Source of the DNA: CAJXMH01 sp964001305
GTDB lineage: Bacteria > Bacteroidota > Bacteroidia > Flavobacteriales_E > Vicingaceae
Direction: 5' to 3'
Assembly (NCBI GenBank): GCA_964001305.1
Contig: CAXFAI010000007.1
Coordinates: 62,001 to 126,000, forward strand
Length of the DNA: 64,000 bases
Part shown: in pieces, positions 8,594-16,627 of the stretch
How the letters are laid out: each line of letters opens with the position of its first letter
Position numbering within the stretch: position 1 is the first letter of the stretch
Translations under genes and position numbers: made by a program
The notes under the pieces: generated by a model
What the model was told of the DNA's origin: nothing
The model's database searches: none
The model's input: only the letters and a program-made list of their open reading frames with translations

Positions 8594-8872
8594 GTGAAAT
8601 CAAATTTCTATCATATCACATTGGTAATTCTTTTGTTTACTGCAAGTAGTCATTTGAACGCTCAAGATATTCAAACAGACTCTACGAAGAAATTAACTAC
8701 TCAATCACAAGAGTTAGATACAGAAGAATCCATAAAGTACGTTAGCAACAGTCTTTGGTTTGAGCTTAAAAAACGTCTACACCTTACTTCTGAAGAAGAA
8801 GAAAAGAAGCAGCAGAAAGAAAAATCAAAGAAACTGGTTCTAAATATTGCGGGGATTAGAATTGAAAATTGA
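8594..8872 (+). CDS. small exported protein of unknown function
   Basis: A 92-residue protein whose only possible start is GTG at 8594. The first 24 residues form a clear signal peptide (KSNFYHITLVILLFTASSHLNA) ending in an NAQ-type cleavage site, followed by a polar serine/threonine-rich stretch. The C-terminal half is charged, with a run of glutamates and lysines (LTSEEEEKKQQKEKSKK), and ends LVLNIAGIRIEN. It begins 27 bases after the OmpA terminator, so it needs its own promoter or read-through, and it precedes the tmRNA promoter. No family recognised. Base composition is like its neighbours. Confidence 0.6.
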   Translation: MKSNFYHITLVILLFTASSHLNAQDIQTDSTKKLTTQSQELDTEESIKYVSNSLWFELKKRLHLTSEEEEKKQQKEKSKKLVLNIAGIRIEN

Positions 8873-8901
8873 TTTGATTTGTTAATCATTGGTTAACTTT
8901 G
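8873..8901 (+). promoter_or_regulatory. tmRNA promoter (-33 TTTG, -7 TAACTTTG)
   Basis: TTTG at 8873-8876 and TAACTTTG at 8894-8901 are separated by 17 bases, a full Bacteroidetes-type promoter. The mature tmRNA 5' end at 8921 lies 20 bases past the box, leaving a short leader for RNase P to remove. Confidence 0.7.
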
Positions 8902-8920
8902 ACAAAGTTCATTGACACAT

Positions 8921-9320
8921 GGGGCCGACCGGTTTCGACAGCGAGCAGAGTGAGTAAGTAAGCAGGTCGAGCATTGAGTGAGGAGCTCGATAACAACAAC
9001 ACTAAACTTTCGCTAAACGGCGACAATAATTACGCGCTTGCGGCTTAATACTCGATAGAGATTAAACCTAATCCATCTCGATAAATCGAGAGGACAAGCT
9101 ATCTTGCAGGGGTTCCGCTCATTAATACCCTGATTACAAGGTATCAGAATTATGAGATAGTTAGTAGGAAGCCTTGACTTATTAATGAAACTTAAAAGGC
9201 TAAGCAATAAATAGGTAGTTAAAGGCCAGTTTATTGTCGAAAACCTAAGCTTTTACTAAGCCTGTAGAAAGCTTATTGATTCCTCGTTTGGACGAGGGTT
9301 CGAATCCCTCCGGCTCCACA
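8921..9320 (+). ncRNA. ssrA: transfer-messenger RNA (tmRNA)
   Basis: Rescues stalled ribosomes by trans-translation. The 5' end GGGGCCGACCGGTTTCGACA and the 3' end with GGTTCGAATCCC (T-loop) and CGGCTCCA pair as an acceptor stem (GGGGCCG with CGGCTCC). The tag frame starts at 9019 and reads GDNNYALAA, stop TAA at 9046-9048, ending in the protease-recognised ALAA. The resume codon is GGC. CCA is not fully encoded: after the discriminator A at 9318 come only C and A, so it is probably added or completed after transcription. One-piece, not permuted, with the tag in the normal place. Confidence 0.96.
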
Positions 9321-9325
9321 GATGT

Positions 9326-9424
9326 TTAAATCTGCTAAAGCAGCTTTAAGAGAAAAATCCACCAAGTTATACTTGAGTGGATTTTTTTATTTAAAGATAA
9401 AATGCGGAGCATTAGCAGATTTAA
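9326..9424. repeat. 13-base perfect inverted repeat around terminator 1
   Basis: TTAAATCTGCTAA at 9326-9338 is perfectly complementary to TTAGCAGATTTAA at 9412-9424, enclosing the terminator hairpin at 9353-9387. It may fold as an outer stem on the tmRNA read-through transcript, or be the ends of the inserted remnant. Confidence 0.5.
9353..9387 (+). terminator. first terminator after tmRNA
   Basis: AAATCCAC (9355 on) pairs with GTGGATTT, extended by AAG/CTT around a short loop, and is followed by a run of T (9382-9388). It lies 33 bases past the tmRNA 3' end. Confidence 0.75.
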
Positions 9425-9483
9425 TTCCTTTCTTCGGTTAAGAGGGCAAACCGTAAGGTAATCCCTCCAGCTCCACAAACTAT

Positions 9484-9514
9484 AGCTTGACACGATTGTG
9501 TTGAGCTTTTTTTT
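9484..9514 (+). terminator. second terminator after the tmRNA-end copy
   Basis: AGCTTGACAC (9484-9493), loop GATT, then GTGTTGAGCT (9498-9507), a ten-pair stem with two G-U pairs, followed by seven T. It sits seven bases after the second copy of the tmRNA end, so it may be the original ssrA terminator. Confidence 0.75.
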
Positions 9515-9609
9515 ATAGAGTTGAGTTTTCTTGGGTGAGTTTTTTATCTTTTGAAAGGAATGAAGTAAACGTGAATGAAAAACAACTTATATACCACATA
9601 ATCTTAAAC

Positions 9610-9936
9610 TTAATTTAAACCTACCCTATTAATCAATTTATTTGCTTCTAGTCTTGTACGCTCAAATACTTCGTTTAAACTGTTGATTAAATTATGATCA
9701 ATTTGCTCAACTGTTTTCTCAATGAAAGAACAAATCATTTCAAGTTCCTTTGCTCCATAACTTGCAGAAGCTCCTTTGATTTTATGTGACACTTTTTTAA
9801 GTTCATCAATCTTTCCCATGTCAAACAATTGTCTTATTTGTAAAACACCTTCATCTACCTCTTTTAAAAATTCAGGTAAAAGCTTCGTATAAACTTCATT
9901 GGGAATACCCTCTGGTTTTTCTAAAACACTATTCAT
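9610..9936 (-). CDS. histidine phosphotransfer (Hpt) protein
   Basis: A 109-residue single-domain Hpt protein, the phosphate-shuttling helical bundle of multistep phosphorelays. The phospho-acceptor is His51 in SHKIKGASASYGAKELE, the standard Hpt signature (HxLKGxSxxxG). The start at 9936 gives MNSVLEKPEG. An upstream TTG/ATG-type extension would add an odd hydrophobic stretch and run into the divergent kinase. It is divergent from the histidine kinase gene, with 45 bases between starts. With two free receiver proteins nearby and no hybrid kinase here, it may connect those receivers or another receiver elsewhere. Confidence 0.88.
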   Translation of the reverse strand: MNSVLEKPEGIPNEVYTKLLPEFLKEVDEGVLQIRQLFDMGKIDELKKVSHKIKGASASYGAKELEMICSFIEKTVEQIDHNLINSLNEVFERTRLEANKLINRVGLN

Positions 9937-9981
9937 ATCTTTTATTTGCCTAAGTAGTAGGTATAAACATAGTCTAAAAGG

Positions 9982-12837
9982 ATGGAGCATTCAAATAAAA
10001 ATAAACTAGAACAAAATAGATTAAAGGTGCTGAAAGAGCTACAAATTCTTGATACTGCAAATAACAAACTATTTGATAATTTGACAGTTCTTGCTTCTCA
10101 GATTTGCAATACTCCTATTGCACTTATTAGTTTAATTGATGAAAAAAGACAATGGTTTAAATCTAAAGTTGGTCTTACAATTGATGAAACTGTTAGAGAA
10201 ATATCTTTTTGTGGACATGCCATCTATGAAAGTGAATCGTTCTTTGAAGTGAAAGATGCTAAAGAAGATGAACGCTTTAAAGACAACCCTTTAGTTACAG
10301 GTGACCCAAAAATTCGCTTTTATGCAGGGGTAACCTTAAAAGTAGATGGTGAGAATATTGGAACGCTATGTGTTATCGATCAATTACCTAGGGAATTGAG
10401 TGAAACGCAAAAACAATCTCTTGAGCTTCTTTCAGAACAGGTTGTATCTCAAATAAAAGCTCACAAAGTACTTATTGAGTTAGACGATCTAAATGTTCAT
10501 CATCAACAAATTATTGACAATGTAAAAGGAATCATATTTGAGGCAGATGAAAGTGGTAAATTCAAATTTATCAACACAAATTTCATTGAAATAAGTGGTT
10601 ATGATGAACATGAACTAATTGGGATTCATCACTTAAATATTATTCATCCCGAAGATCAGCTCTTTATAAAACAAACATATCAGAAGCTGTTGAAACAAAA
10701 AGCTAAAGAATCTATAGACGAATTCAGAATCATTTGTAAAAATGGTGAAGTAAAGTGGGTTAATCAACACACCCATATTACATATAACCAAAATGGTAGG
10801 ATGATTTCTATTCTTGGAATAGCTCAAAATATAACGGAATCAAAAAGCAATCAAATTAAATTATTAGACACAAGTCAACAGTTAACTACCATAATTGAAA
10901 CTATTAGCGAAGCTGTTTTAGTAATAGATACAACTTCTAAAATAATTCTCACAAACACTGCTGCGGACTACATGTTCAACGAAGAACAAAATGATTTTGA
11001 TTGCGAGCACATTTCTAATAGACTCTTTTTGCTTGACAAAAAAAGTAATTTGAATTACAATCCCTTTGAAGAAATCTTACTTATGAAGAAAGCCTTTAAG
11101 GCTGAATTTTATTACAAAAAATCCAAGTCTAAAGATGGTCACTTTATTAAATTTTCAGGAGATCAAATGTTCGATAAAAACAACAAACTAATTGGTGCTG
11201 TAATTATCATATCAAACATTAATGATCAGAAAACTAGAGAATATGAAATTTTAAAAGGGAACCAACTGTTAGAACAAAGCCAAAAAATGGCAGGAATAGG
11301 TCATTGGGAGGTAGACTTAGAAACTCAGCTTGTCTTTTGGTCAGATGAAACGAAAAGAATCCATGAAGTTTCTGATACTTTCAAACCAACACTATCAGAA
11401 GGGATTAACTTCTACGAAGAAAAATCGCGACCAATAATTACAAAAGCCATCGATAAAGCGATTAAAGACTGTTCTTCATGGGATGAAGTACTACAAATTG
11501 TTACTGCTAAAAATAAAATACGTTGGGTTAGAGCTATTGGCAAGGCGCATCAATCTGATAAAAATAGCTCTCCCAATAAGCTATTTGGAGTTTTTCAAGA
11601 TATAACAGAACAAAAAGAAAAAGAAGAAGCACTTATTGCAAAAGAAAATCTAGTTCTTGAGTTAAACAAAAAATTAGAAAAACGAATTGAAGATAAGACG
11701 GAAGAACTTGAAACTTCTAAAGCAAACTATAAACAATTATATAATGATGCTCCAGATTTAATGGTTTCTATCGATGCCCATAATGGCAACATATTAGCAA
11801 TAAATGATACCACTTTAAATACTTTAGGTTATAGAAGAGCTGATTTAATTGGAAAAACAGTATTTAAGCTGTATGATTCTTCAAGCCATGCTGCTGTTAG
11901 AAAAGCATTAAAAGAGTTTAAAAAAACTAAAAAAATAATCAATGAACGATTGTTTTTAAGAACAAAAGATAATAGAATAATTCCCGTTATTCTCAATGCG
12001 AATCCAGTTTATGACAAAAAAGGAAATATCATTCGAACAAATTCCATTTGGAGAGATATTTCAGACTTAGTGAAAGCAGAAAATGAACTAAATAAATTAA
12101 ATAAGGAACTGGAGCAAAGAGTTGAATTAAGAACAAGAGAGTTGGAACAAGTAAATAAAGAATTGGAAGAATTTGCCTATATGACAACTCATGATTTAAA
12201 AACTCCATTAACTAGTATAAAAGGACATTTGAATATACTCAAATTAGAATCTAAAAACCAAACATCAGAGTACTTTAAGAGTTCCATACAATGGATTGAA
12301 AAGTCTATTGAATCTGCTGAAGCTAAAATAGAGGCAGTGGTTAAAATAGCCAAGCTTAAAGAACCTGCTTCTCAACTGAAAGAAAAAATAAACTTAGCTG
12401 AAATAATTGATGAAAATATTGAATTGTTATCTTCTTTATTAAGCAAATCTAATGCTAAAATTGAGAAAGACTTTGACCAAAGCATTGAGATTCTAGCGAA
12501 CAAATCAAACTTTAAAAGTATAATTTTCAACATCATAGGCAATTCAATAAAATACAAAAGAGAAAATGTTCCTCTAAAAATTAGGATTGAACTTAAAAGA
12601 GCTAAAAACAATATCTTATTAACTATTGAAGATAACGGATTGGGAATTGATTTGAACCGGGGTAAAGAAAAGGTATTTGGAATTTTCGGCCGAATGCATA
12701 ATCATGTTTCTGGAAGTGGAATTGGGCTTTATCTCGTAAAAAATATTATCAATAACTTTGGGGGTTCCATTGATGTAGAAAGCATAGTTAACGAAGGCAC
12801 TAAATTTATTATCAACTTACCTAATAAATCCAATTAA
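9982..12837 (+). CDS. cytosolic GAF/multi-PAS sensor histidine kinase
   Basis: A 951-residue histidine kinase with no membrane segment. Domains in order: GAF (about 20-165), PAS (about 175-290), PAS (about 300-410), PAS of the PAS_3 kind (about 430-545), coiled coil, PAS (about 590-705), coiled coil, HisKA-like dimerisation domain with His737 in TTHDLKTPLTS, and a HATPase domain (about 840-950) with N-box NIIGNSIKYK, G1 IEDNGLGID and G2 GSGIGLYLVKNI. No receiver is attached. Its TAA stop overlaps the ATG of the first receiver gene by one base, so kinase and receivers are coupled. The input is unknown; multiple cytosolic PAS/GAF domains suggest internal redox, ligand or light cues. Confidence 0.93.
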   Translation: MEHSNKNKLEQNRLKVLKELQILDTANNKLFDNLTVLASQICNTPIALISLIDEKRQWFKSKVGLTIDETVREISFCGHAIYESESFFEVKDAKEDERFKDNPLVTGDPKIRFYAGVTLKVDGENIGTLCVIDQLPRELSETQKQSLELLSEQVVSQIKAHKVLIELDDLNVHHQQIIDNVKGIIFEADESGKFKFINTNFIEISGYDEHELIGIHHLNIIHPEDQLFIKQTYQKLLKQKAKESIDEFRIICKNGEVKWVNQHTHITYNQNGRMISILGIAQNITESKSNQIKLLDTSQQLTTIIETISEAVLVIDTTSKIILTNTAADYMFNEEQNDFDCEHISNRLFLLDKKSNLNYNPFEEILLMKKAFKAEFYYKKSKSKDGHFIKFSGDQMFDKNNKLIGAVIIISNINDQKTREYEILKGNQLLEQSQKMAGIGHWEVDLETQLVFWSDETKRIHEVSDTFKPTLSEGINFYEEKSRPIITKAIDKAIKDCSSWDEVLQIVTAKNKIRWVRAIGKAHQSDKNSSPNKLFGVFQDITEQKEKEEALIAKENLVLELNKKLEKRIEDKTEELETSKANYKQLYNDAPDLMVSIDAHNGNILAINDTTLNTLGYRRADLIGKTVFKLYDSSSHAAVRKALKEFKKTKKIINERLFLRTKDNRIIPVILNANPVYDKKGNIIRTNSIWRDISDLVKAENELNKLNKELEQRVELRTRELEQVNKELEEFAYMTTHDLKTPLTSIKGHLNILKLESKNQTSEYFKSSIQWIEKSIESAEAKIEAVVKIAKLKEPASQLKEKINLAEIIDENIELLSSLLSKSNAKIEKDFDQSIEILANKSNFKSIIFNIIGNSIKYKRENVPLKIRIELKRAKNNILLTIEDNGLGIDLNRGKEKVFGIFGRMHNHVSGSGIGLYLVKNIINNFGGSIDVESIVNEGTKFIINLPNKSN

Positions 12838-13262
12838 TGATTAATTTCAAGCGTATTCTACTAATTGATGATAGCAAGTCTACAAGTTTGATCAATAAAG
12901 CATTAATTAGCGAAAACTATGATGTTGAACAAATTGATGTTGTTGAAAGTGGTGAAGCTGGTATCAACTATTTAAAAGGTGGCTTTCATAAAGGTGAACC
13001 ACCTAAGCCCGAATTGATTTTTTTAGATCTAGAAATGCCTGGCTCAGATGGTTTTGAATTCCTAGATAAATATGTTGACTTAAGTGAAGAAATAACTAAC
13101 AAGTTTAAAACAGTCCTCGTTATTTTAAGCAATCACCTTGATTATGAAAACTTTACCAAGAGTAAAGATTATAAATTATATGGTGTTCTAAACCATTTTA
13201 AAAAACCTTTGGACCAAGAAGACTTAAATGATATTTTAGAAGAACATTTTGAAAACCCATGA
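12837..13262 (+). CDS. single-domain response regulator 1
   Basis: A 141-residue CheY-like receiver without an output domain. Acidic pocket DD at residues 11-12 (LLIDDSKST), phospho-acceptor Asp64 in IFLDLEMPGSDGFEFL, and the conserved lysine in NHFKKPLD near the C terminus. It overlaps the kinase gene by one base (TAATG) and the second receiver by four bases (ATGA). It probably receives phosphate from the kinase and passes it to the Hpt protein or to protein partners. It resembles the RcpA/Rcp1-type single receivers that follow PAS/GAF kinases. Confidence 0.92.
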   Translation: MINFKRILLIDDSKSTSLINKALISENYDVEQIDVVESGEAGINYLKGGFHKGEPPKPELIFLDLEMPGSDGFEFLDKYVDLSEEITNKFKTVLVILSNHLDYENFTKSKDYKLYGVLNHFKKPLDQEDLNDILEEHFENP

Positions 13263-13663
13263 GACTAGTAAATCGAATAATGCTTGTTGACGATAGCGAT
13301 GCCATTAATGAATTAAATCGCTACTATATAGAAAAATTAAAATTATGTGAGGAGATTTTAATCCACAATAATGGTTTAGATGCTATTAAAGAATTAAAAA
13401 AGTCGGTTGAAGAAAATAAAGCATTTCCGAATGTTATCCTTTTAGACATTAAAATGCCCATTATGGATGGTTTTGAGTTTTTAGATGAATTTGAAAAATT
13501 TCCTATCGCATTTAAGATGAATTGTAATATCATAATGCTGACCACCTCTTTGAATAGCAATGACGAAATAAAAGCTTTATCTTACGAGCCCATAAAAGGC
13601 TACTATAGAAAGCCTATTTCGGATGTAGAATTACAGTCTATTTTGGTAGCAAGTGTTAGTTAA
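13259..13663 (+). CDS. single-domain response regulator 2
   Basis: A 134-residue CheY-like receiver. Acidic residues at 11-12 (MLVDDSDAI), phospho-acceptor Asp63 in ILLDIKMPIMDGFEFLDEF, Thr in IIMLTTSLN, and Lys in GYYRKPIS. It overlaps the preceding receiver by ATGA and converges with the phosphatase gene, whose stop lies only seven bases away. The two receivers resemble one another but are clearly diverged, so they are unlikely to be redundant copies. No DNA-binding or enzymatic output domain is present in either. Confidence 0.92.
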   Translation: MRLVNRIMLVDDSDAINELNRYYIEKLKLCEEILIHNNGLDAIKELKKSVEENKAFPNVILLDIKMPIMDGFEFLDEFEKFPIAFKMNCNIIMLTTSLNSNDEIKALSYEPIKGYYRKPISDVELQSILVASVS

Positions 13664-13670
13664 GAATTTA

Positions 13671-14930
13671 TCAAACTTCTACTCCAAGGACACAAACATC
13701 ATCAATTTGCATGTTTCTTCCTCTCCAGCTTTCAAAAGCAATATTTAAATTTAATTTTTGGCTTTTTAAATCTAAAGCAGAAGTCTCTAATAACAATTGT
13801 TTAAATAGTTTAAATCCGATTTTCTTTTCAAATTTACCTCCAAATTGATCTCTAAACCCATCTGTAAATAAAAACAAACGATCGCCTTTTCTCAACTGTA
13901 CTTTATAGGAAGTAAAGCTCTTTAAATTACTATGTTGCAATGCCAAAGGAAATCGGTCTCCTTTTAGCAAGTAAAGTGATTTTTCTTCATTTTGAAAATC
14001 AGGTTTTACCTCTTCTTTAGCAAGCTCTCCGGCCTCATTTAGTTTATGTAAATCAATTGATTGATGATTTGAACTTACTAGAATTATATTGCTATAAGCA
14101 CCTGCATAAGTAAGTTCTAAACTTTTGGTAAGTAAACACATTGTAGCATCTAGACCATCGAGCAAACTACTATTCTCAGAATCTTGATTTAATGCATTGA
14201 TAACCCCTTGCCTAGTGTAATTAAAGATTTCTGCAGGTATTGTAATATCTTTTCTATCAATTGCCGCATTAAATAAAAAGATCCCTATTAAACTCATAAA
14301 TGCACCCGGGACTCCATGCCCTGTTGCATCAGCAACGCAAAAATATTTATTGTCACCTACTTGATCCACCCAATAAAAGTCGCCACTTACAATATCCTTA
14401 GGTTTATATAAAAGAAAATATTTGTCTAGTATAGCTTCTATATCTATTTGACTGGGCAGAATACTACTTTGAATTTTTTTGGCGTAACTAATACTCTCTT
14501 TTATTTCTTTATTTATCTCACTAATTTGCTTCGCCTGATTTGAAATAACCTCAACATCTACTTGGGCCTGATTTCTTTCTTGTTGAATTTGTTTCCAATA
14601 TTCATAATTCTCTTTACTATCTTCTAGTACACATAAAAACAACTCTTTATTCTGAATATCGGATTTTTCAATACTAATATCATACACGCTTACTCTTTCT
14701 TTAAAAGGGAATTGAAAACAAGGATAAAGCTTTCTCTCCCCTTTCTGAAGTGATTCTAGATCACTTCTAAGCGTTTCAAAAAATGGTATGATTTCATAAA
14801 TTAAATCTCCATACCAATCTTTTATTTCCACTAAACTATTGCACGATTCAAGAATAGTACCTGATTTATCTAATAGAATAAATTGATATCCCTTCTCTAA
14901 AAATTTTAATTTAAAATCTGATAAATCCAA
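13671..14930 (-). CDS. PP2C-type serine phosphatase (SpoIIE domain) with N-terminal PAS-like domain
   Basis: A 419-residue cytosolic protein. The first 110 or so residues look like a PAS-type sensor (FILLDKSGTILESCNSLVEI), followed by a coiled coil (about 115-165). The SpoIIE/PP2C catalytic domain then has metal-binding aspartates in DIVSGDFYWV, VADATGHGVPGAFMS, LFTDGFRDQFGG and QIDDVCVLG. The linker SISYAKKIQSSILPS is shared with a second phosphatase in this window at 38306. Such enzymes usually dephosphorylate anti-sigma-factor antagonists, but none is encoded here. It is the last gene of the GTPase operon, ten bases after the GTPase, which hints that the GTPase or its partners control it. 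Confidence 0.9.
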   Translation of the reverse strand: MDLSDFKLKFLEKGYQFILLDKSGTILESCNSLVEIKDWYGDLIYEIIPFFETLRSDLESLQKGERKLYPCFQFPFKERVSVYDISIEKSDIQNKELFLCVLEDSKENYEYWKQIQQERNQAQVDVEVISNQAKQISEINKEIKESISYAKKIQSSILPSQIDIEAILDKYFLLYKPKDIVSGDFYWVDQVGDNKYFCVADATGHGVPGAFMSLIGIFLFNAAIDRKDITIPAEIFNYTRQGVINALNQDSENSSLLDGLDATMCLLTKSLELTYAGAYSNIILVSSNHQSIDLHKLNEAGELAKEEVKPDFQNEEKSLYLLKGDRFPLALQHSNLKSFTSYKVQLRKGDRLFLFTDGFRDQFGGKFEKKIGFKLFKQLLLETSALDLKSQKLNLNIAFESWRGRNMQIDDVCVLGVEV

Positions 14931-14940
14931 AGTTCAATTG

Positions 14941-15429
14941 TTAAAGCATAGATAAGCCTAAATCTTGAAATAACTCTTCCACGTTTTGGCCAGTCTTTGC
15001 ACTACATAAAAAGTCGACATCTAATGTCAATTTGGAAATTATTTCCTCTATTTCTTTCTTTCTTAATAAATCTGATTTATTGCCTACTATTTTAATTGGC
15101 TCAAAAGGAAATTTTGACTGAATCTTGTCATATTGTTCTTGTAAATTTTCCCAAGTAGAAGGTCGGCTTAAATCAAAAACATAGATAATCCCTTCGCACC
15201 CTAACAAATAGTTCTGCGGTGTTCGATCAATGCTTACTTCTCCGGCCACATCCCAAATAATAAAAGTCAAATTCTGCCCTTTTATTTCAATGGTCTTTTT
15301 TTCAATAGTTACTCCAATACTGGTGATGTATTCTTCAGAAAATGAATTCTGAACAAATCGCTTAATTAAGGAAGTTTTACCAACATGAAAATGCCCTAGT
15401 AACAATATTTTCTTAGTCTGATTACTCAC
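14941..15429 (-). CDS. Ras-like small GTPase
   Basis: A 162-residue protein with all five G motifs of the Ras superfamily: P-loop GHFHVGKTS (residues 12-20), switch I YITSIGVT with Thr36/Thr41, DVAGE at 60-64, NKSD at 117-120 and CSAKTG at 142-147. It ends without a lipid-attachment motif. The position equivalent to Ras Gln61 is Glu64, so hydrolysis may depend on a partner, as known for MglA/MglB. The start overlaps the stop of the upstream coiled-coil/longin-like gene by eight bases, which points to a complex of the two. Similar to bacterial Rab/Rup-type GTPases; its precise group is unresolved. Confidence 0.93.
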   Translation of the reverse strand: MSNQTKKILLLGHFHVGKTSLIKRFVQNSFSEEYITSIGVTIEKKTIEIKGQNLTFIIWDVAGEVSIDRTPQNYLLGCEGIIYVFDLSRPSTWENLQEQYDKIQSKFPFEPIKIVGNKSDLLRKKEIEEIISKLTLDVDFLCSAKTGQNVEELFQDLGLSML

Positions 15430-16249
15430 TAAAGAATTCTTTTAAAAGAGGTGTTAAATCTTCCGATATTACGCCCTCTTGTTTCTTTTTAGTTTTTGAA
15501 TAGCTTTTGTAACTATCTGCAAACTCTAAAACTGTATTTTGTAAATTAAACAAAAACTCTGCATTAATTACTCCAGAAATCACAATGGCAAGATAATAAG
15601 ATTTAAAACTATACAGTTGAATTTTATAAGATTCATATTGAATCACTTCTAAATCTTGTTGCCCCCCCTTAAAAGCATCTTCTACAAATGATTTAATAGC
15701 AGTCATCATACCTGCTATCATATCTCTATCTATTGTTTGATTATTGGAATAGCTATTTATTAAAATTCCTGAACCAGATTCGATTAAGAATATCTCTTCC
15801 AATTTGGGAGGTGCTACATCTCTGAGAATTACTTCCGTTTCAGAAACTCCACCAAACCATGCTTTAATTCTTTTTATCCAACCATCAATTGAAAATGCAT
15901 TACTCAGCTGATCATCAATCTTTTCAGCTAAATGCTGAATTTCAATTCGTATAAACTTTGAAATTAACTTTCCTATTATCGGATACAATAAATCAACTAC
16001 TTCATTTTGAGAATCATTGATTTGTTTCTGCAGTGCCGCTGTTATCGAAGGACCTAATTTTCTAGGAATATCTTTTTCAAAAGACTTGATATGGTCATCA
16101 ATCAATGGACCTACCTTTTCCTCCAACCTTTCCCTTTCAGAAAACAATTGATTCAGTTCTTTAATATTTGAATCAATTTTTTCCTGAATTTTTCTATCTT
16201 CAGATAAAAGAATCTCTTTTAATTGATCTAGCCTTTCTTGATCATTCAT
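15422..16249 (-). CDS. coiled-coil protein with possible roadblock/longin-like C-terminal domain
   Basis: A 275-residue cytosolic protein without signal peptide. Residues 1-60 form a charged coiled coil (LKEILLSEDRKIQEKIDSNIK and on). A helical middle part (about 60-140) follows, then an alpha/beta domain (about 150-255) with EEIFLIESGSGILINSYS, DRDMIAGMMTAIKSFVEDAF and YYLAIVISG. That order of strand, helix and strands is what roadblock/LC7 or longin domains look like, and such domains are the classic partners or activators of Ras-like GTPases (MglB for MglA). This assignment is inference from pattern. It overlaps the GTPase gene by eight bases and follows the coiled-coil gene by 28. Confidence 0.7.
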   Translation of the reverse strand: MNDQERLDQLKEILLSEDRKIQEKIDSNIKELNQLFSERERLEEKVGPLIDDHIKSFEKDIPRKLGPSITAALQKQINDSQNEVVDLLYPIIGKLISKFIRIEIQHLAEKIDDQLSNAFSIDGWIKRIKAWFGGVSETEVILRDVAPPKLEEIFLIESGSGILINSYSNNQTIDRDMIAGMMTAIKSFVEDAFKGGQQDLEVIQYESYKIQLYSFKSYYLAIVISGVINAEFLFNLQNTVLEFADSYKSYSKTKKKQEGVISEDLTPLLKEFFSE

Positions 16250-16277
16250 AATGTTAACAGAATCAACATTATTGATA

Positions 16278-16625
16278 TTAGGCTTGTAACTTTTCGCCGA
16301 TATTTTGCAACATCTTTCCTAAGTTTTTTCTATCCGTTTTCTTATCTTCTAACTTCTCTATTGCCTTAAGAAATTGATTTTCTAAGTTTTCGCTTTTCAA
16401 CTGAAACTCCTTATTGAGCTGCTCAATTGTGCTTTTAACTTGCCCATCTAATGAGTTGAGCTTATCTTCTAATTCTGCTTGAGTTTTTTCTATTCGATCA
16501 AATACTTCTTTAAATCGCTGATCGTATTCAACCATATTATCACCAAAAATGAGCTGCTTTATCGCATCCATCTTTTCTTGGTTTTGATGATTTACGTCTG
16601 TTTTTGTTTCGGTGGAAGTTGACAT
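16278..16625 (-). CDS. small coiled-coil protein of the GTPase operon
   Basis: A 115-residue, highly charged, predicted all-helical protein. A polar N terminus (MSTSTETKTDVNHQNQEKMD) leads to a short conserved-looking segment (AIKQLIFGDNMVEYDQRFKEVFDRIEKT), then heptad-like helix to residue 100. No signal peptide or membrane segment. The piece LIFGDNMVEYDQRFKEV resembles starts of SlyB/prefoldin-like oligomerising proteins but I cannot name a family. It lies two bases after the membrane protein and 28 before the longin-like gene, so it is an operon member and probably a scaffold or linker between the membrane protein and the GTPase module. Confidence 0.7.
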   Translation of the reverse strand: MSTSTETKTDVNHQNQEKMDAIKQLIFGDNMVEYDQRFKEVFDRIEKTQAELEDKLNSLDGQVKSTIEQLNKEFQLKSENLENQFLKAIEKLEDKKTDRKNLGKMLQNIGEKLQA

Positions 16626-16627
16626 AA

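Larger units (their letters stand above)
9304..9477. repeat. direct repeat of the tmRNA 3' end (possible integration scar)
   Basis: The last 17 bases of the tmRNA (9304-9320, ATCCCTCCGGCTCCACA) recur at 9461-9477 with one mismatch (A for G), 157 bases downstream. Each copy is followed by its own terminator hairpin. The 3' end of ssrA is a classical attachment site for integrative elements, so the stretch 9321-9460 may be what is left of one. No integrase is present. Confidence 0.5.

Noticed and set aside
6600..9600. Repeat TTTAAATCTGCTAAA (6726-6740 and 9325-9339) as a mobile-element mark
   Set aside because: A 15-base repeat can occur by chance in 64 kb of AT-rich sequence, and only two copies are present here, so I report just the inverted pair at 9326-9424.
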